Origin: Delphinus delphis
Lineage: Eukaryota > Chordata > Mammalia > Artiodactyla > Delphinidae
Assembly (NCBI RefSeq): GCF_949987515.2
Contig: NC_082683.1
Span: 101,853,918-101,917,917 of the forward strand
Reading direction: 5' to 3'
Length of the DNA: 64,000 nucleotides
Shown here: positions 43,396-54,189 of the stretch, piece by piece
Numbering within the stretch: position 1 is the first letter of the stretch
How the letters are laid out: each line of letters starts with the position of its first letter
Made by a program: the position numbers and the translations under genes
Notes under the pieces: model-generated
What the model saw: only the letters and a program-made list of their open reading frames with translations
Databases searched by the model: none
Told to the model about the DNA's origin: nothing

Positions 43396-44644
43396 CACAT
43401 TCCTCTTTTTCTTTTAATCCACATTCTTCCCTTATATCATTCTGTCTCTTATTCTTACACCCAGCAGACACAGCACCTGCCCTTACCATGTGCACAGGCT
43501 GGGGGACGCATCAGTGAGGACGTTGGCTATGACATTGAATTAAACGGCTCTGATGTGCTCCCAAACGGCTCCTCACTGGTAGTTGTTTTTAATAGTGTAC
43601 CTATCATTCATGAACCTTTTAAACCAATTTCTATTTATTTAAGCCCATTATACGTTTTGGAGAAAGGAAGCTCTTCAGATATTACCCTGCCCTCTACAAA
43701 ATGCTATTTTTCGATTTATTTCTCTTGAACTGACCTCTTCCAAGTCCAAGTTGCAATAAATGTTCACTAGTCCTACTCTTTAAGGTTATAGGAAGGACTC
43801 ATTCTAATCATGCCTTTCATGGTTTTATTCACCTGCTCTGCTCCATCCCAGTGTTCAGTGTATTGTAGATCTGTCTTGGTCCTTGTCCAAAGAGGGTGAC
43901 TGCCAGGAAGACCTCATTTCAATATAATCCCCAGGGTACGGACGCCAATGGTGCTTTCAGAGCTAGGCACCTGCACAGGAGGGAAGGGAAGACCGTCAGA
44001 GGGTTTGCAGAGCAGAATGAAACGACGTTTCCCTTTTAATTAAGGATTTTACTTTATCAAAGGAGAAGGCGTGTAAAAGGCAACAACTGTTTTATCCTTC
44101 AACACCTGCCTCCTGTTGCCTCACATTTCTTCTGTGTTCACTGTTTTCCAATTCACCTCACCCCAAGTAACCCTGTTCCGTTTACCCTCCTGCGGGTGGG
44201 GGCAGGCCCCCTCCCGGAGCCCATACGTGTTGGAGCTTCTGTGCTGCCTAATTACCTGCCCTGTGGCATCGGGAAGAGACTGGCCTCAGCTGGAGCCCAG
44301 CTGTAGAGAGATGGAATATTAAGACATTTTCCTTTCTTCTGAGTCCTTGTTAATTCTTCCTGGTGGTGATTAGCCAGTTACTTTTAGCTCCATCTAAGCG
44401 CCCTGGTTAGTATTCAGGGCTGGTTTAGACTGCACTGAGGCACACTCAGCCTGTTCGTGCTCTGATTCCAGTTGGTCCCATTGCAGTGAAGGAAATGAAC
44501 CTGCAGGGCGGGCCCCCTCTCCTGCTTCTCCCTGAAATGCCGGCTGCTGTCCAAAGGGGCTGCTGCTTTGGGGCCAGGGACAGAGTCTTATAGGAGAGGT
44601 CTGGAAAGTGAGCAATTTGGGAGCCATATGAGGAGGATGGAAAT
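43396..44644. other. Unique sequence, no gene supported
   Basis: The plus-strand frame at 43354-43728 (124 codons) contains a mixed-composition stretch (GRISEDVGYDIELNGSDV) that looks protein-like but matches no family I know. Its start lies in a MIR remnant, so a coding role is unlikely. Confidence 0.35.
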
Positions 44645-44800
44645 AACACTGCACTGGGAATGAGGAACCAAGTGTTTAGTTTGGACTTTGTCACCTGCTA
44701 GCAGTGTCACCCTGGGCACATTACGTGCGCTTCAGAGCCATCAGTAAAACAGTGTGGCTGGACCAATCGGCCCCTAAGTCCTTTCCAGGATGAAGATGCT
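44645..44800 (+). mobile_element. MIR SINE
   Basis: Sense MIR: GACTTTGTCACCTGCTAGC, then AGTGTCACCCTGGGCAC, then CATCAGTAAAACAGTG. Confidence 0.55.
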
Positions 44801-45289
44801 ATTGCGTCACTAGGTCGAAACAGGAGCTGAATGTGAAGACACTGGGGCCTGTGTGTGGACATCTCGAGAGTGAGACGCAGGTGGCCTTTCCTTTCTTCCT
44901 TTGATCCACCTGGCTTCCCTTCTCTCAAGCTAATCCTTCCGTGAAGTGGTTGTTCTCATTCCACATCCCTGCCGCAGCCTCTTTCCCTTCCACATTAATC
45001 CCATAGAACTCCTAGGGCTGCTGGGCCCTCTCAGGAGCCACTGTTGATGCAGCAAAAAGTGTGTCTGGGGAGGTTTGGGCACCTCAGTGCAGTTCTGTTG
45101 ACAAGAGGGAGGAAGCCATTGGATGTAAGAAAGAGACCCAACTCCATCCCATTGAGCCGGCCTAGGAATGATGCATCCTCAGTGATGGAACTTACTGTAC
45201 TTCCTCCAGCAAGTCTAGGCTCAAAGCCACTTCGAAGGGATGTGTGCATCGCCATTTTCCAACAGCTCACCTGGCTTTGGTTTGATGGC
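44801..45289. other. Nothing recognised
   Basis: No repeat or exon. Overlapping open frames on both strands. Confidence 0.35.
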
Positions 45290-45450
45290 AGGGCAAGCCC
45301 TCCACCCGGGATGCCGTTTCCTCCCTTCCTTGTTTGTAACATGGGGATAATAACTGCCTGGGGAATAGTCATAAGCAGTAACTATTACGAATTCATATAT
45401 GTAATTTGGCCCAGTGCCTTGCACAGAGTAGGTGCCACTCTGCTTTTTTT
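45290..45450 (+). mobile_element. MIR, 3' portion
   Basis: TTGTAACATGGGGATAATAAC, then GTGCCTTGCACAGAGTAGG match the MIR core and tail. Confidence 0.6.
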
Positions 45451-45479
45451 TATTAGCACTGCTTTGAAATTCTGTAATA

Positions 45480-45690
45480 ATTTCTAACTTTTACTGAGTG
45501 CTCACTCTGGGCCAAGCATAGAAGCGTGTCCAGTGCTTTACAATGAGGACCACTATACCCCTTTTACAGATTAAAAATTGAGAACTACAGGAGGTAAGCC
45601 GCTTGCACAAGCTCACAGTGCACGTGTGAAGCTGGACTTGAACTCAAGCTCTCTGAGGCTAGGGTCTGAGCGTTCAGACCCTACAAATAT
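45480..45690 (-). mobile_element. MIR SINE
   Basis: Antisense MIR: TTACTGAGTGCTCACTCTGG, then CCCCTTTTACAGATTAAAAATTG, then GGACTTGAACTCAAGCTC. It faces the sense MIR just upstream. Confidence 0.75.
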
Positions 45691-46985
45691 ACACATACAG
45701 CCTCTGAATATGAAGATGTGATCTTTTCAAAGCGTACATCTTGAGGGTTGCACTCATTTTAGAAATGCCCGCTAGCCCTGCACAAAGTAGATTTTAATAG
45801 ATATTTTACTGATAAATTGAAACTGGCCAGTCCCTTCCTCACACCTTTAACCAACTACGTGTTCTGCCCCGTCGTTTCTCTTGTACAGGAGCTCACGACA
45901 AGCTCTTCTGCATCCCTAACAGAGCTCTGCCATTCCCCTCATCTCATTTTCTAGCTCATGGGCTGTGATACCTGTGCAATTTTTGTCCAAGCCAAATCAG
46001 CTGTGGGCCCTACCAAGAAAGTCTCCTTTGGTTCCAAGACCTCCGGTGGGCTTCCTTCTAGTCGAAGCCCCAGGCCTTCTGCTCACTGTTTCCTTCCCGC
46101 TCCACGTTGCTGCTGAAAGCTGGGCTTGCAAGCATCTTTTGGCCTCTCTCCCAGTTTTATCTGAGGGCACAGCCCTCACTGGGCTGACCTCTGGCCCCTC
46201 CGTGACCAGGTCACAGTATGATGGTCACTTCTGAAACAAGTCAAGGGTGTAACAGCCCTGGGGATGGTCAAGCCTTGCTAACCTGTGGCTGGGAGGTAAC
46301 GTCGGAGTACATGTGTATTCACCGATGCAGGGTTCTCACCGCTTCTACTGAGGCTGTGCCTTGACTGATCAGTAATCCCTCAGGGTGCAGTTAACATACC
46401 CATGTCTGGGACAAAGACTTTCAGGTAGAACAAGCTGGCTGACTCTGCAAGCCTGGGTCAGGCAAGACCAGTTCTGTCCAGCTGGGATCCGGGGCAGCCT
46501 ATCCTGCCTTACCTCCTACTTTGTCCCTCTGTACAGAACGTGGCGTATCTGAGTGACCCCACCCAGCCTCCACAGGGGGAGAGGTCTTTGTGCTGCTGTT
46601 TGCACAAAGGTCAGGCAAAGCCAAGCCCAGTGCATCATATTTCAACGGCCCTCTCTGCAAGCAGGTCCCACTCGAAGGACCCCAGCTGGCTGACACCTGC
46701 CCCTCCCTCACTCTGAGTTTTGGAATTGAAGGAAATTCTTGTAAATCCACTAATGCTCGGACTGCAGATTTTATTGCAATCATAAGCAGCACCCAGTGCT
46801 GCAACAGGTGCACCAGGAAGCTTGGTTAAGTAATAAATGCAATCTGCTTTGTTTCCTATTCATCCAGCCTGGAAGGACCCTGAACAGCTGGGGGAGGGGC
46901 AGCTGAGCAGAACCTTAGGGTTGTATTGCTTCAAGAGAATCAGAGAGGGAGTGTTCTCACCTTGGACCCTGGAGTACAGAGTGGA
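45691..46985. other. Unique sequence, nothing recognised
   Basis: About 1.3 kb of ordinary composition. Open frames up to 104 codons overlap on both strands without domains. Confidence 0.45.
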
Positions 46986-46989
46986 TGTT

Positions 46990-47175
46990 GACCCATGACA
47001 ATTCTCATGTACCTACATGGTGTGGAGCCCAGTTCAAATTCCAGGTTTTCAGCTGTGTGCCTTTAGGCAAGCTGCTTAGCCATTCTGATCTGTTTTCTTA
47101 CCTGTGAAATGAAATTACTAATGTTTAGGGTGACTCTGAAGAGTAAATGAATTAAGGCCCAAGGTATGGGGCCTG
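46990..47175 (+). mobile_element. MIR SINE
   Basis: Sense MIR: GTGTGCCTTTAGGCAAGCTG, then GTTTTCTTACCTGTGAAATG, then GTAAATGAATTAAGGC. Confidence 0.7.
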
Positions 47176-47314
47176 GGCTCCCTCTGTCAAGACTCTGCCT
47201 GGTCCCCTGGAGCAGTGTTTGGAAAATCTGATTCTGAAGCCTGTCCTTGGTCAGAGAATCCCTAAAGCCGGGGTTAAAGGAGAGTTATGGAGCACCTCAC
47301 ACCCATTGGCAGGG

Positions 47315-47974
47315 CTATCATTTGAAAAAGCAGAAAACAACAAGTGTTGACAAGGAGGTAGAGAACCCTTACACGTGGTTGGTAAAAATGTAAAATGGTG
47401 CAGCTGCTCTGGAAAACAGTATGGCAGTTCCTCAAAAAATTAAAATAGACTTACCATATGATCCAGCAATTCCACTTCTGGGTATATACCCGAAAGAATT
47501 GAAATCAGGGTCTTGAAGAGATATTTGTGTATTCACGTTCATGTCAGCATTAGTCACAATAGCCAAAAGGTGGAAGCAACCCAAGTGTCCATTGACAGAT
47601 GAATGGATAAACTAAATGTGGTCTATACATACAATGCAATATTATTCAACCTTAAAAAGAAAGGAAATTCTGACACATGCAACAGCATGGATAAAAGTTG
47701 AGGACGTTATGCTAAGTGAATGCGCTAGCCACAAAAAGACAAATATTGTTGTGATTCCCCTCATATGAGGTACCTGGAGTAGTCAAATTTATAGGGACAG
47801 AAAGTAGAATGGTGGCTGCCAGGGGCTGGGGGAGGGGGAGAATAGAGAGTTGTTTAAATGGTATAGTGTTTTAGTTTTGCAAGATGAAAGTTCTGGAGGT
47901 TAGTTGTACTACAATGAATCTTTAACACAACTGAAATGTACACTCTGAAATGGTTAAGATGGTAATTTTTATGT
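47315..47974 (+). mobile_element. L1 3' region
   Basis: Sense L1: CACACCCATTGGCAGGGC, then TCCAGCAATTCCACTTCTGG, then CAAGTGTCCATTGACAGATG and AAATGGTTAAGATGGTAATTT. Non-coding, 5'-truncated. Confidence 0.92.
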
Positions 47975-48492
47975 GTTGTCAACTGAAAAAATGCACAACG
48001 TAAAAGTTGAGAAATGTGTTTTATTTGGCGGACAAAACTGTGGACTTAAGCCTGGGACACAGCCTCTCAGGTAGCTCTGAGGGACTGCTCTGAAGAGGTG
48101 AGGGAGGAACCAGGACAGATAGGAGGTTTTGCAACAAACACCAGGTAGTCAGAACATCAAAAGGTTACTATTAATTAAGGAAACCCAGACATCTCAAGTT
48201 AATGAATTTAGCACTTTTCTAGGTATGGGAAGATGCAAAAGTCTGGGCTTGTTGAAATCATCCCTTTGCTATGCACCTCAGCTATCTGGGGCCAGAATCC
48301 TGTGTTTTCCCATCCTGAGTCTCCTCGGGGTACACTGGTGCGGGGCGCCTGCAGTGGCTTGATGGCAGGCATCCTGCTTCTATCCTGAGTTCCCTCAGGG
48401 CTCACCTTTGGAGTGGCTCTAATGTGATGGCTTGATGGCTGCGGCATCCTTTGTTTACTGATATGGCAGGCAATATTTTTTCACTCGCAGTG
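47975..48492 (-). mobile_element. LTR-like repeat, copy 1 of 2
   Basis: Starts TGTTGTCAACTGAAAAAATGC and continues TTTATTTGGCGGACAAAAC, GGGACTGCTCTGAAGAGG, TATCTGGGGCCAGAATCC and CATCCTTTGTTTACTG. The flanks end and begin with TTTTATG, a possible target duplication. The same element is at 55285-55868. The antisense TTTATT early in the copy would be a poly-A signal if it is an LTR in minus orientation. Class is inferred. Confidence 0.6.
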
Positions 48493-48666
48493 TATTTTAT
48501 GAGAGAGAGAGTTATAGAGCAAAATGGAAGTGATGGTAGTGACTAGTAACAGGGTCCTCCCAACCAGGGCAGGCACTGAAGTGCAGCCCTCATCATTCCA
48601 AACCAGGGCTGGTGGTCAGTGGTCAGCTTCGTTGGCATATGTGTGTGAAAATGTAGACCTTTCATT

Positions 48667-48995
48667 TGTTTTGTTTTCTTTTTTTTTAAATTAATTAATT
48701 AATTTGTTTTTTTATTTTTGGCCGTGTTGGGTCTTCGTTGCTGCATGCGGGCTTTCTCTAGTTGCGGCGAGCGGGGGCTACTCTTCGTTGCGGTGCGCGG
48801 GCTTCTCATTGCAGTGGCTTGTCTTGTTGTGGAGCACGGGCTCTAGGCATGCGGGCTCAGTAGTTGTGGTACACGGGCTTAGTTGCTCCGCGGCACGTGG
48901 GATCTTCCCAGGCCAGGGGTCGAACCCTTGTGTCCTGCATTGGCAGGCGGATTCTTAACCACTGTGCCACCAGGGAAGCCCTGTTTTATTTTCTT
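48667..48995 (-). mobile_element. CHR SINE with 14-bp target duplication
   Basis: SINE at 48681-48981: GGCCGTGTTGGGTCTTCG, GTTGCGGCGAGCGGGGGC, a short middle, GGGGTCGAACCC, CACCAGGGAAGCCC. TGTTTTGTTTTCTT (48667-48680) and TGTTTTATTTTCTT (48982-48995) differ at one base. Low divergence. Confidence 0.95.
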
Positions 48996-49009
48996 GACAG
49001 ATGTAGATA

Positions 49010-49195
49010 ATGAAAATAATTACAGTAATAAATGCTATTGAGCGCTAACCTGGGCTTTGCATGTATCACAGCCTTCAATTTGTCCAGTGATCCAATTAAG
49101 TAGATATTATTATCCTCAATGGGCAAGTGAGGGAACCAAGGTTCAGAGGCTCGAGTAAAAATTGAATGAGTTATGTCATTAGCTAGCTAGTGCTT
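49010..49195 (-). mobile_element. MIR SINE
   Basis: Antisense MIR: GCTATTGAGCGCTAACCTGG, then TATTATTATCCTCAATGGGC, then GGAACCAAGGTTCAGAGG. Confidence 0.7.
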
Positions 49196-49199
49196 GGCA

Positions 49200-49560
49200 C
49201 ATGGCTGCAGTGGTCACGGGGATGTGTGCTAGGCATAGGCGCATAGGTGTAGCTGGAGCTTCTCTGTGGTCTCTGGGTGCCCCCAGGACCATGGAGGAGA
49301 CATACACAGTGAGAGAGGCTCAAAGTGGAGCCTTGAGGTACGGGAAAGGACATTAGAGAGACTCAGGGGTTCACGAAAAGGAGGGGGCAATGAACTGGCA
49401 GGAAAGGGGAAAGTTAAGGAGGCCTAAGTTCTAGGAGACAGGAGGTAAATAGTAGATGTAGATGGAAAATAATATTCATTAGCAGGGGAAAGGGAAGTGC
49501 AATTACAAACAAGATTACCTAGTGTGGGTAAGAGGTCATTAGGCTGGGGAAACCCTATGT
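49200..49560 (-). mobile_element. LINE2-like fragment
   Basis: Diverged antisense L2-like text: GGAGCCTTGAGGTACGGG, then GGGTTCACGAAAAGG, then GAGGCCTAAGTTCTAGG. Tentative. Confidence 0.35.
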
Positions 49561-49589
49561 AGGGATTGCTACTGCAAACCCATTTAAAT

Positions 49590-49850
49590 CCACATAATAG
49601 TAGCTAATATTTTTTGAGCCCTAGTTGGTTGCCAGGCTCTGTTCTAAATTCTTTACATACAATAATGTATTTAATCCTCACAGCAAAGCTATGAGACAAG
49701 ACTTATTCATTATGCTCATTTTATAGGTGAAAAAACGAAGGCTCAGAAAAGTGAAGTGACTTAGTCCACCATCACAGAGCCAGCAGAGGGGAGCGGCAGA
49801 GCCAGGTTTCACATCCAGATAGCCTGACCCCAGAATGCAAACATGCAACC
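49590..49850 (-). mobile_element. MIR SINE, near full length
   Basis: Antisense MIR in order: TTGCCAGGCTCTGTTCTAAAT, TTTAATCCTCACAGCAAAGC, CATTTTATAGGTGAAAAAACG, AGCGGCAGAGCCAGG, CCTGACCCCAGAATGC. Confidence 0.9.
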
Positions 49851-50385
49851 CCCATCATATGTGGTTTGGTGATGTGGAGTAATTATCCAACCAAATTTAT
49901 TTGTATTTAGTCATAGCATAAGTAGCAGTCTCGTTCGGTCAGAAATCAGTATTTTGAGACTGGTTGCTGACGTCCCTGTTTTGTGCATTTGTACATATCA
50001 CAGCACTCATAAAAAGCCTGGAGATGAATGTGGGGAGCTGTAAAGAGGGGTTGGGGCTGAGAACAGATAATGATGCTAAATGTTGTTTCCAACAATAAAT
50101 CTTAACTTCGCCCCTGTGGATTGAATATGCAGCACACAGCCAGCAGAGATCATGAGAAGAGCTTGAAGAGATCAGAAGGGACCTAAATTAGTCAGGAGCT
50201 GGTATGTTTAAGTGCAGAAGCCCAACTCAAACTAGCTCAAGGAAAGAGGAAAACCTGTTGGCTCACCACACAAGCTTCCAAAATGGCCTGGAGTGGAGTC
50301 AGCTTAGAAACACATCATGACCATCATTGGAGACCTCCGTAGGCATCAGTCTCCAACTAAGGAACCACACTGTCACTCTCTTAAA
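49851..50385. other. Mostly unrecognised
   Basis: 50205-50270 (AACTCAAACTAGCTCAAGG) resembles the start of the repeat family seen at 29273. The rest shows nothing. Confidence 0.4.
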
Positions 50386-50389
50386 ATTT

Positions 50390-50575
50390 TGCCCAAAGTC
50401 ATTTGCACGAGAATCACTTAGAGAGGTGCGGCGGAGGAGCATTCTAAAAATGTAAGTATCCGGCAGGGATTCTAAACCTACCCAATTAAATTCTCTGCAG
50501 ATGTGGCTCAGGGATCTACCTGCTAAACAGGCTTTCTGGGTGACTCTCCCAATTAAAAATTTGAGGACCACTGCC
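50390..50575 (+). mobile_element. MER5-type hAT element
   Basis: Sense MER5-like: GAGAATCACTTAGAGAGG, then GGGATTCTAAACCTACCC, then CTCAGGGATCTACCTGC and AATTTGAGGACCACTG. Confidence 0.65.
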
Positions 50576-50599
50576 TAGGTTGTAGCAACAGCAATAAAG

Positions 50600-50870
50600 A
50601 GTGTCATGTGATCTCCTTCTTTGCCACTTTGCTGTCTCGTGGAACCCTGTTCCTTTCCTAATATCTTGTGGAGTAGTGTGACCATCCATCATCCAATAGT
50701 GTGATCACTTGATGAAAGCCATTCCCCCCCTGGACTGTAGGCATCAGAAGAGCAGGAAGTACCTGTGTTGGTTCAGTGCCCTCTGTCGTATCCCCATTGA
50801 CTACGTTCAGTGCCGGGTGCATGGTGAGTGCTCAATAAATACTCATCGGATGAATGAATATAATAACTTA
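50600..50870 (+). mobile_element. LINE2 3' end
   Basis: CTGGACTGTAGGCATCAGAAG, then CAGTGCCGGGTGCATGGTG, then AGTGCTCAATAAATAC and GATGAATGAATA match the L2 3' terminus. Confidence 0.7.
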
Positions 50871-50874
50871 TTGT

Positions 50875-50990
50875 CCACAGAGTACTCTCACGTACTTTTC
50901 TCATTTACACAACAGCCCCCTATGAGGTAGGTAGGCTAGACATTATTATTTCATTTTTCATGTAAGAAGAGTGAAATCTAGAGAGAAATT
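50875..50990 (-). mobile_element. MIR fragment
   Basis: CACAACAGCCCCCTATGAGG, then ATTATTATTTCATTTTTCATG are antisense MIR core. Confidence 0.6.
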
Positions 50991-51315
50991 GCCCTGCTCC
51001 TGTCACATCCATAGTAAGTGGTCTCTCAACTCCCATTCTCTGGCCTTCCAATGGGCTCATTCAAACAGACTGGTATGTGGGTCTGCAGGGTTGCTGGGCC
51101 ATCGTGAGGAGGTCCCCAGAATGACGGAGGTGGCATATGTGATCCCATTCCCCAGCCAATCCACAGACCTCTTTCCTGGACACTTTTTTGTATTTTATGT
51201 GTCTTTTTCTAGTGTGGCTCAAACTCCTTAACTGTTTTATATTAAACCAACTCCTCTTCTCTCTCTATGGGTCAGGAAAGGAAATCAAAGGAAGAGAGGG
51301 AAAAAGGTGAGTCCA
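50991..51315. other. Nothing recognised
   Basis: No repeat or exon recognised before the LTR. Confidence 0.35.
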
Positions 51316-51817
51316 GTTATGTTGTCGGAAGGGGGACCCCTTCCAGGGCCCGAGAGTGGGCTGTCGTCTAACACTCGGAAATGAATTGTCCGAGGAGACC
51401 CACGTGCTGACAAAGCAGGAGACTTTACTGGGAAGGGGTGCCCGGGCGGAGGGCAGGAGGGTAAGGGAACCCAGGAGGACTGCTCTGCCACGTGGCTCGC
51501 TGTCTCGGGTTTTATGGTGATGGGGTTAGTTTCTGGGTTGTCTCTGGCCAATCATTCTGACTCAGGGTCCTTCCCGTGGCGCGCACATCGCTCGGCCAAG
51601 ATAGATTCCATTGAGAAGGATTCTGGGAAGTTGGTAGGACATATGGGCTGGCGTCTCCTCTCTCCTTTTGACCTTTCCTGAATTCTTCCAGTTGGTGTAG
51701 CTTGTTAGTTCTGTGTTCCTTACCAGGACCTCCTATTGTTAAGATAACTCATGCAAGTAGCTACTATCTTGCCTGGCCAGGGTGGGTGGTTTTGGTCAGT
51801 GGCTCCCCTAACAGTTA
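51316..51817 (-). mobile_element. Solo LTR of an endogenous retrovirus (ERV1-like)
   Basis: LTR at 51320-51813 (494 bp), starting TGTTGTCGG and ending CCCTAACA, with GTTA on both sides as a 4-bp target duplication. That length fits gamma-type ERVs. Reading the minus strand gives the order GATTGGCC (CCAAT-type box, about 51550), an ATAAAA TATA-like box (about 51512) and AGTAAA (about 51425, a poly-A variant), as expected for U3-R-U5. No internal viral genes are present, so two LTRs have recombined to one. Confidence 0.88.
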
Positions 51818-52014
51818 CTCAGAGATCGGCAAACAATGGGACAAGAACATTACATTGAACCAAATATCCCCAGACCTGGTCTTCTGTCTGCGCACCCCGA
51901 GATGAGAACACATGCCTCTAGCAAGGGAGCCCCAGACGGTGCGACAGTGATGATGATGGCAGATAGCGACAATCATCTGTGAAGATGCGGTGGGTCTTCT
52001 GGGTGTTTTGTTCC
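51818..52014. other. Nothing recognised
   Basis: A short unique stretch after the LTR. GTGATGATGATGGC is a low-complexity patch. Confidence 0.35.
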
Positions 52015-52190
52015 AAGAATCAGTAGGTATTTACTGAGCATTTCTCATGCCCCTGACAGTCGGCTGGGCGCACAGGAGGGAAGACAAAACGAGCAGAGGG
52101 CTCAGACCCTTGCCTGGAGGAGCATATAGCATCCGTTACGTTGGAAAGAATGTGATGTTATGACACAAAGAAGAGAGAAATCAAAGAATG
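52015..52190 (-). mobile_element. LINE2 3' end
   Basis: Antisense L2: GGTATTTACTGAGCATTTCTC, then GGCTGGGCGCACAGGAGGG, then CAGACCCTTGCCTGGAGG. Confidence 0.55.
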
Positions 52191-52479
52191 TGTTACACGC
52201 TGCTGTTAATGCTGTGGGAAGTCAGGAGCCAGCTGTTTGGGCCAGAGGGCATAGAAAGTGTCATGGAAAATGTGACTGGATCTGGAGAGACAGTTAACAG
52301 TTTCAAAAGGCTGTGAAGAGGGGGAACATTGCTGAGAAGGCAAGGAGCTTGGCACGAGGGTGGGAGAGGGAAGAGGTTCTGGGAAGAGGGAAGTGGTTCC
52401 GGCTGGCAGGTGGAGGTCAGCAAGGTGGTGTCGTGTGCTCCTTCCCCTCCAGACCCCTTTGGCTTGTCTTCTCCTATCA
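52191..52479. other. Purine-rich, possibly L2
   Basis: GGGAAGTCAGGAGCCAGC and GGTGGGAGAGGG text. No firm call. Confidence 0.3.
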
Positions 52480-52850
52480 AATGGGATGGTCATGATGATT
52501 ATAATAACAAATACTTTAAAAATAGTAAACAACGGGCTTCCCTGGTGGCGCAGTGGTTGAGAGTCCGCCTGCCAATGCAGGGGACAGGGGTTCGTGCCCC
52601 CGCGGAGCGGCTGGGCTCGTGAGCCATGGCCGCTGAACCTGCGCGTCCGGAGTCTGTGCTCTGCAACGGGAGAGGCCACAACAGTAAGAGGCCCACGTAC
52701 CACAAAAAAAAAAAAAAAAAAAAAAATAGTAAACATCACAATAATCTCCTTCCTAGGGTTGTTTTGTAAGGATTAAATGAGTTAAGATATGGAAAGAGCT
52801 TCTTAAAGTGCCTGGTTTGAATAACTAGTAGCTATTGTCATTCACATTCC
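52480..52850 (+). mobile_element. MIR split by a SINE
   Basis: The core ATGGTCATGATGATTATAATAAC lies before and TCCTAGGGTTGTTTTGTAAGG, GGATTAAATGAGTTAAG, AAAGTGCCTGGTTTG lie after the SINE at 52532-52721, so the SINE landed in a sense MIR. Confidence 0.7.
52518..52735 (+). mobile_element. Cetacean-type CHR SINE with 14-bp target duplication and internal deletion
   Basis: SINE at 52532-52721 between AAAAATAGTAAACA copies (52518-52531 and 52722-52735). Compared with the copy at 23933 it lacks 22 bp (from TGGTCCGGG to CACATG) directly after box B, joining GTGCCC to CCGCGG. It has a tail of over 20 A, which suggests a recent insertion. Confidence 0.96.
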
Positions 52851-52854
52851 TTGA

Positions 52855-53300
52855 GCTTCTGCTGTGTAGCAGGCAGGCAATAGTGGTGGAAGATCCTTTC
52901 TCTCAAAGATCTCCCAGGAAGGAGAGAGAGAAAGCCAGGTAACCCAAACACAGCACCATTGCACGTGCTAGTATACTATTGGACTCGAAGACAGGTTGCT
53001 TCTAAGCCTTCCTAGAGGCATCCCAGGAAGACTTCTCAGAGGAGGTGATGGCAGTGGAATCCAAATTGAGAAGTTTCTCAAATGAAGAGGGGAAAAAGAG
53101 AGAAGGTTGATGGAGGCAGAGGAACCACAAAGTACTAGAAGTACTAAATGTACGACAGGAGTGGAAGCTGTGGGGCATGAGGAGAATTGAGATTGGAGAG
53201 TTAAGTTGGGAGGGTCTGGAGGGGCCTTGGGTGCCAGGCTAAGGAGGTAGGACTTGGTAAGCCATAGGGAGTAATTAAAGGGGAGGCACAGGGCATGAGG
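52855..53300 (-). mobile_element. LINE2, antisense
   Basis: CTTGAGCTTCTGCTGTGTAGC, then GAAGACTTCTCAGAGGAGG, GATGGCAGTGGAATCC and GGGGCCTTGGGTGCCAGG follow the L2 antisense order. Confidence 0.6.
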
Positions 53301-53309
53301 AGGCTGGAT

Positions 53310-53420
53310 CTTCATGTGTGGTCCCCTCACCTCCCTGGGCCTTGTTTCTGCATCCGTAAGATAGGAAGTCTGCGAGAGCCAATTGCTGTCTTGCTCTGAA
53401 AACTGAGTAGCATCACACCT
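53310..53420 (+). mobile_element. MIR fragment
   Basis: GGGCCTTGTTTCTGCATCCG, then TAAGATAGGAAGTCTGC resemble the MIR core in sense. Confidence 0.5.
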
Positions 53421-53635
53421 GTCTAGTGGGCCCCCTGCCCAACCCTCTCCCCCATCCTCCACCTTGCCTGCCAGATTTATGTAATCGCCAGGCAGCCTGG
53501 GGCAGGTTAATAGACATACCTGAAACATTGTTAACTAACTTATTGGACAGATATTTGTCAAACACCTACTACATTCAGGCACTGGTGAACAAGGGAAGAT
53601 GCCGAGGCCAGACTCCTGAGAAACGGGACAGGACG
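53421..53635. other. Nothing firm; L2-like end at about 53540-53590
   Basis: GATATTTGTCAAACACCTACTAC resembles an antisense L2 end; the rest shows no family. Confidence 0.35.
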
Positions 53636-54189
53636 GGACTGTTGTAGGAAAAATGGGGCGCAAGGGGATGGTCATGTCCGAGGTCTGGGGTGAGTCCCTG
53701 GGATGGGCTGCCAAGTGAGGGTCCTTGGCTTCAAGCAGGAAAGAATTCAAGAGTGAGTCAAAGTAGAGTGAAAGCCGATTTATTCAGGGAGAGATACACT
53801 CCATAGACAGGGTGTGGGCCATCTCAGAAGGTGAGAGACCGCAGGGTGTGGAAACGGTTAGCTTTTTATGGGCTGGGTAATTGCATAGGCTAATGAGTGG
53901 GAGAGATAGTCTAACCATCTTGGAGAAAAGGAAGGGATTTCTAGGAAATGGGGCATCGCCCACTCTTTGGCCTTTTATGGTCGGCCTGGGAACTGTCCTG
54001 GCACCTGTGGGTGTGTCATATGCTAATGTATTACAATGAGAGCATAATGAGGCTCAGGTCTACCGGGAGTTGAATCTTCCGCCATCTTGGGTCTAGTAGG
54101 TTCTAACTGGTTTTTGTGGTATCCTGTCCTTAATGGTTGTGTTATTCTTTTACTGGTTGTGCCCTGCCCCTTCCTTTCTGTCTCAGGAC
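53636..54189 (-). mobile_element. Solo LTR of an endogenous retrovirus (ERV1-like), second family
   Basis: LTR at 53640-54185 (546 bp), starting TGTTGTAGG and ending CTGTCTCA, with GGAC on both sides as a 4-bp target duplication. CGATTTATTCAGGG near 53780 is an antisense poly-A signal region, and GCTTTTTATGGGC near 53868 is an antisense TATA-like element, so the LTR reads on the minus strand. Its sequence differs from the LTR at 51320, so the two are not a provirus pair. No internal viral sequence. Confidence 0.88.

Noticed and set aside
43354..43728. Protein-like 124-codon plus-strand frame
   Set aside because: Begins within a MIR remnant, no homologue recognised, no splice support.
48704..48958. 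84-codon frame and similar frames at 34430, 63161, 24958 and 11568
   Set aside because: These are translations of CHR SINEs. The same peptide phrases recur at each SINE and are not genes.
51316..54189. A provirus bounded by two LTRs
   Set aside because: The two LTRs differ in sequence and length, have different 4-bp duplications, and the sequence between them holds MIR, SINE and L2 but no gag, pol or env text.
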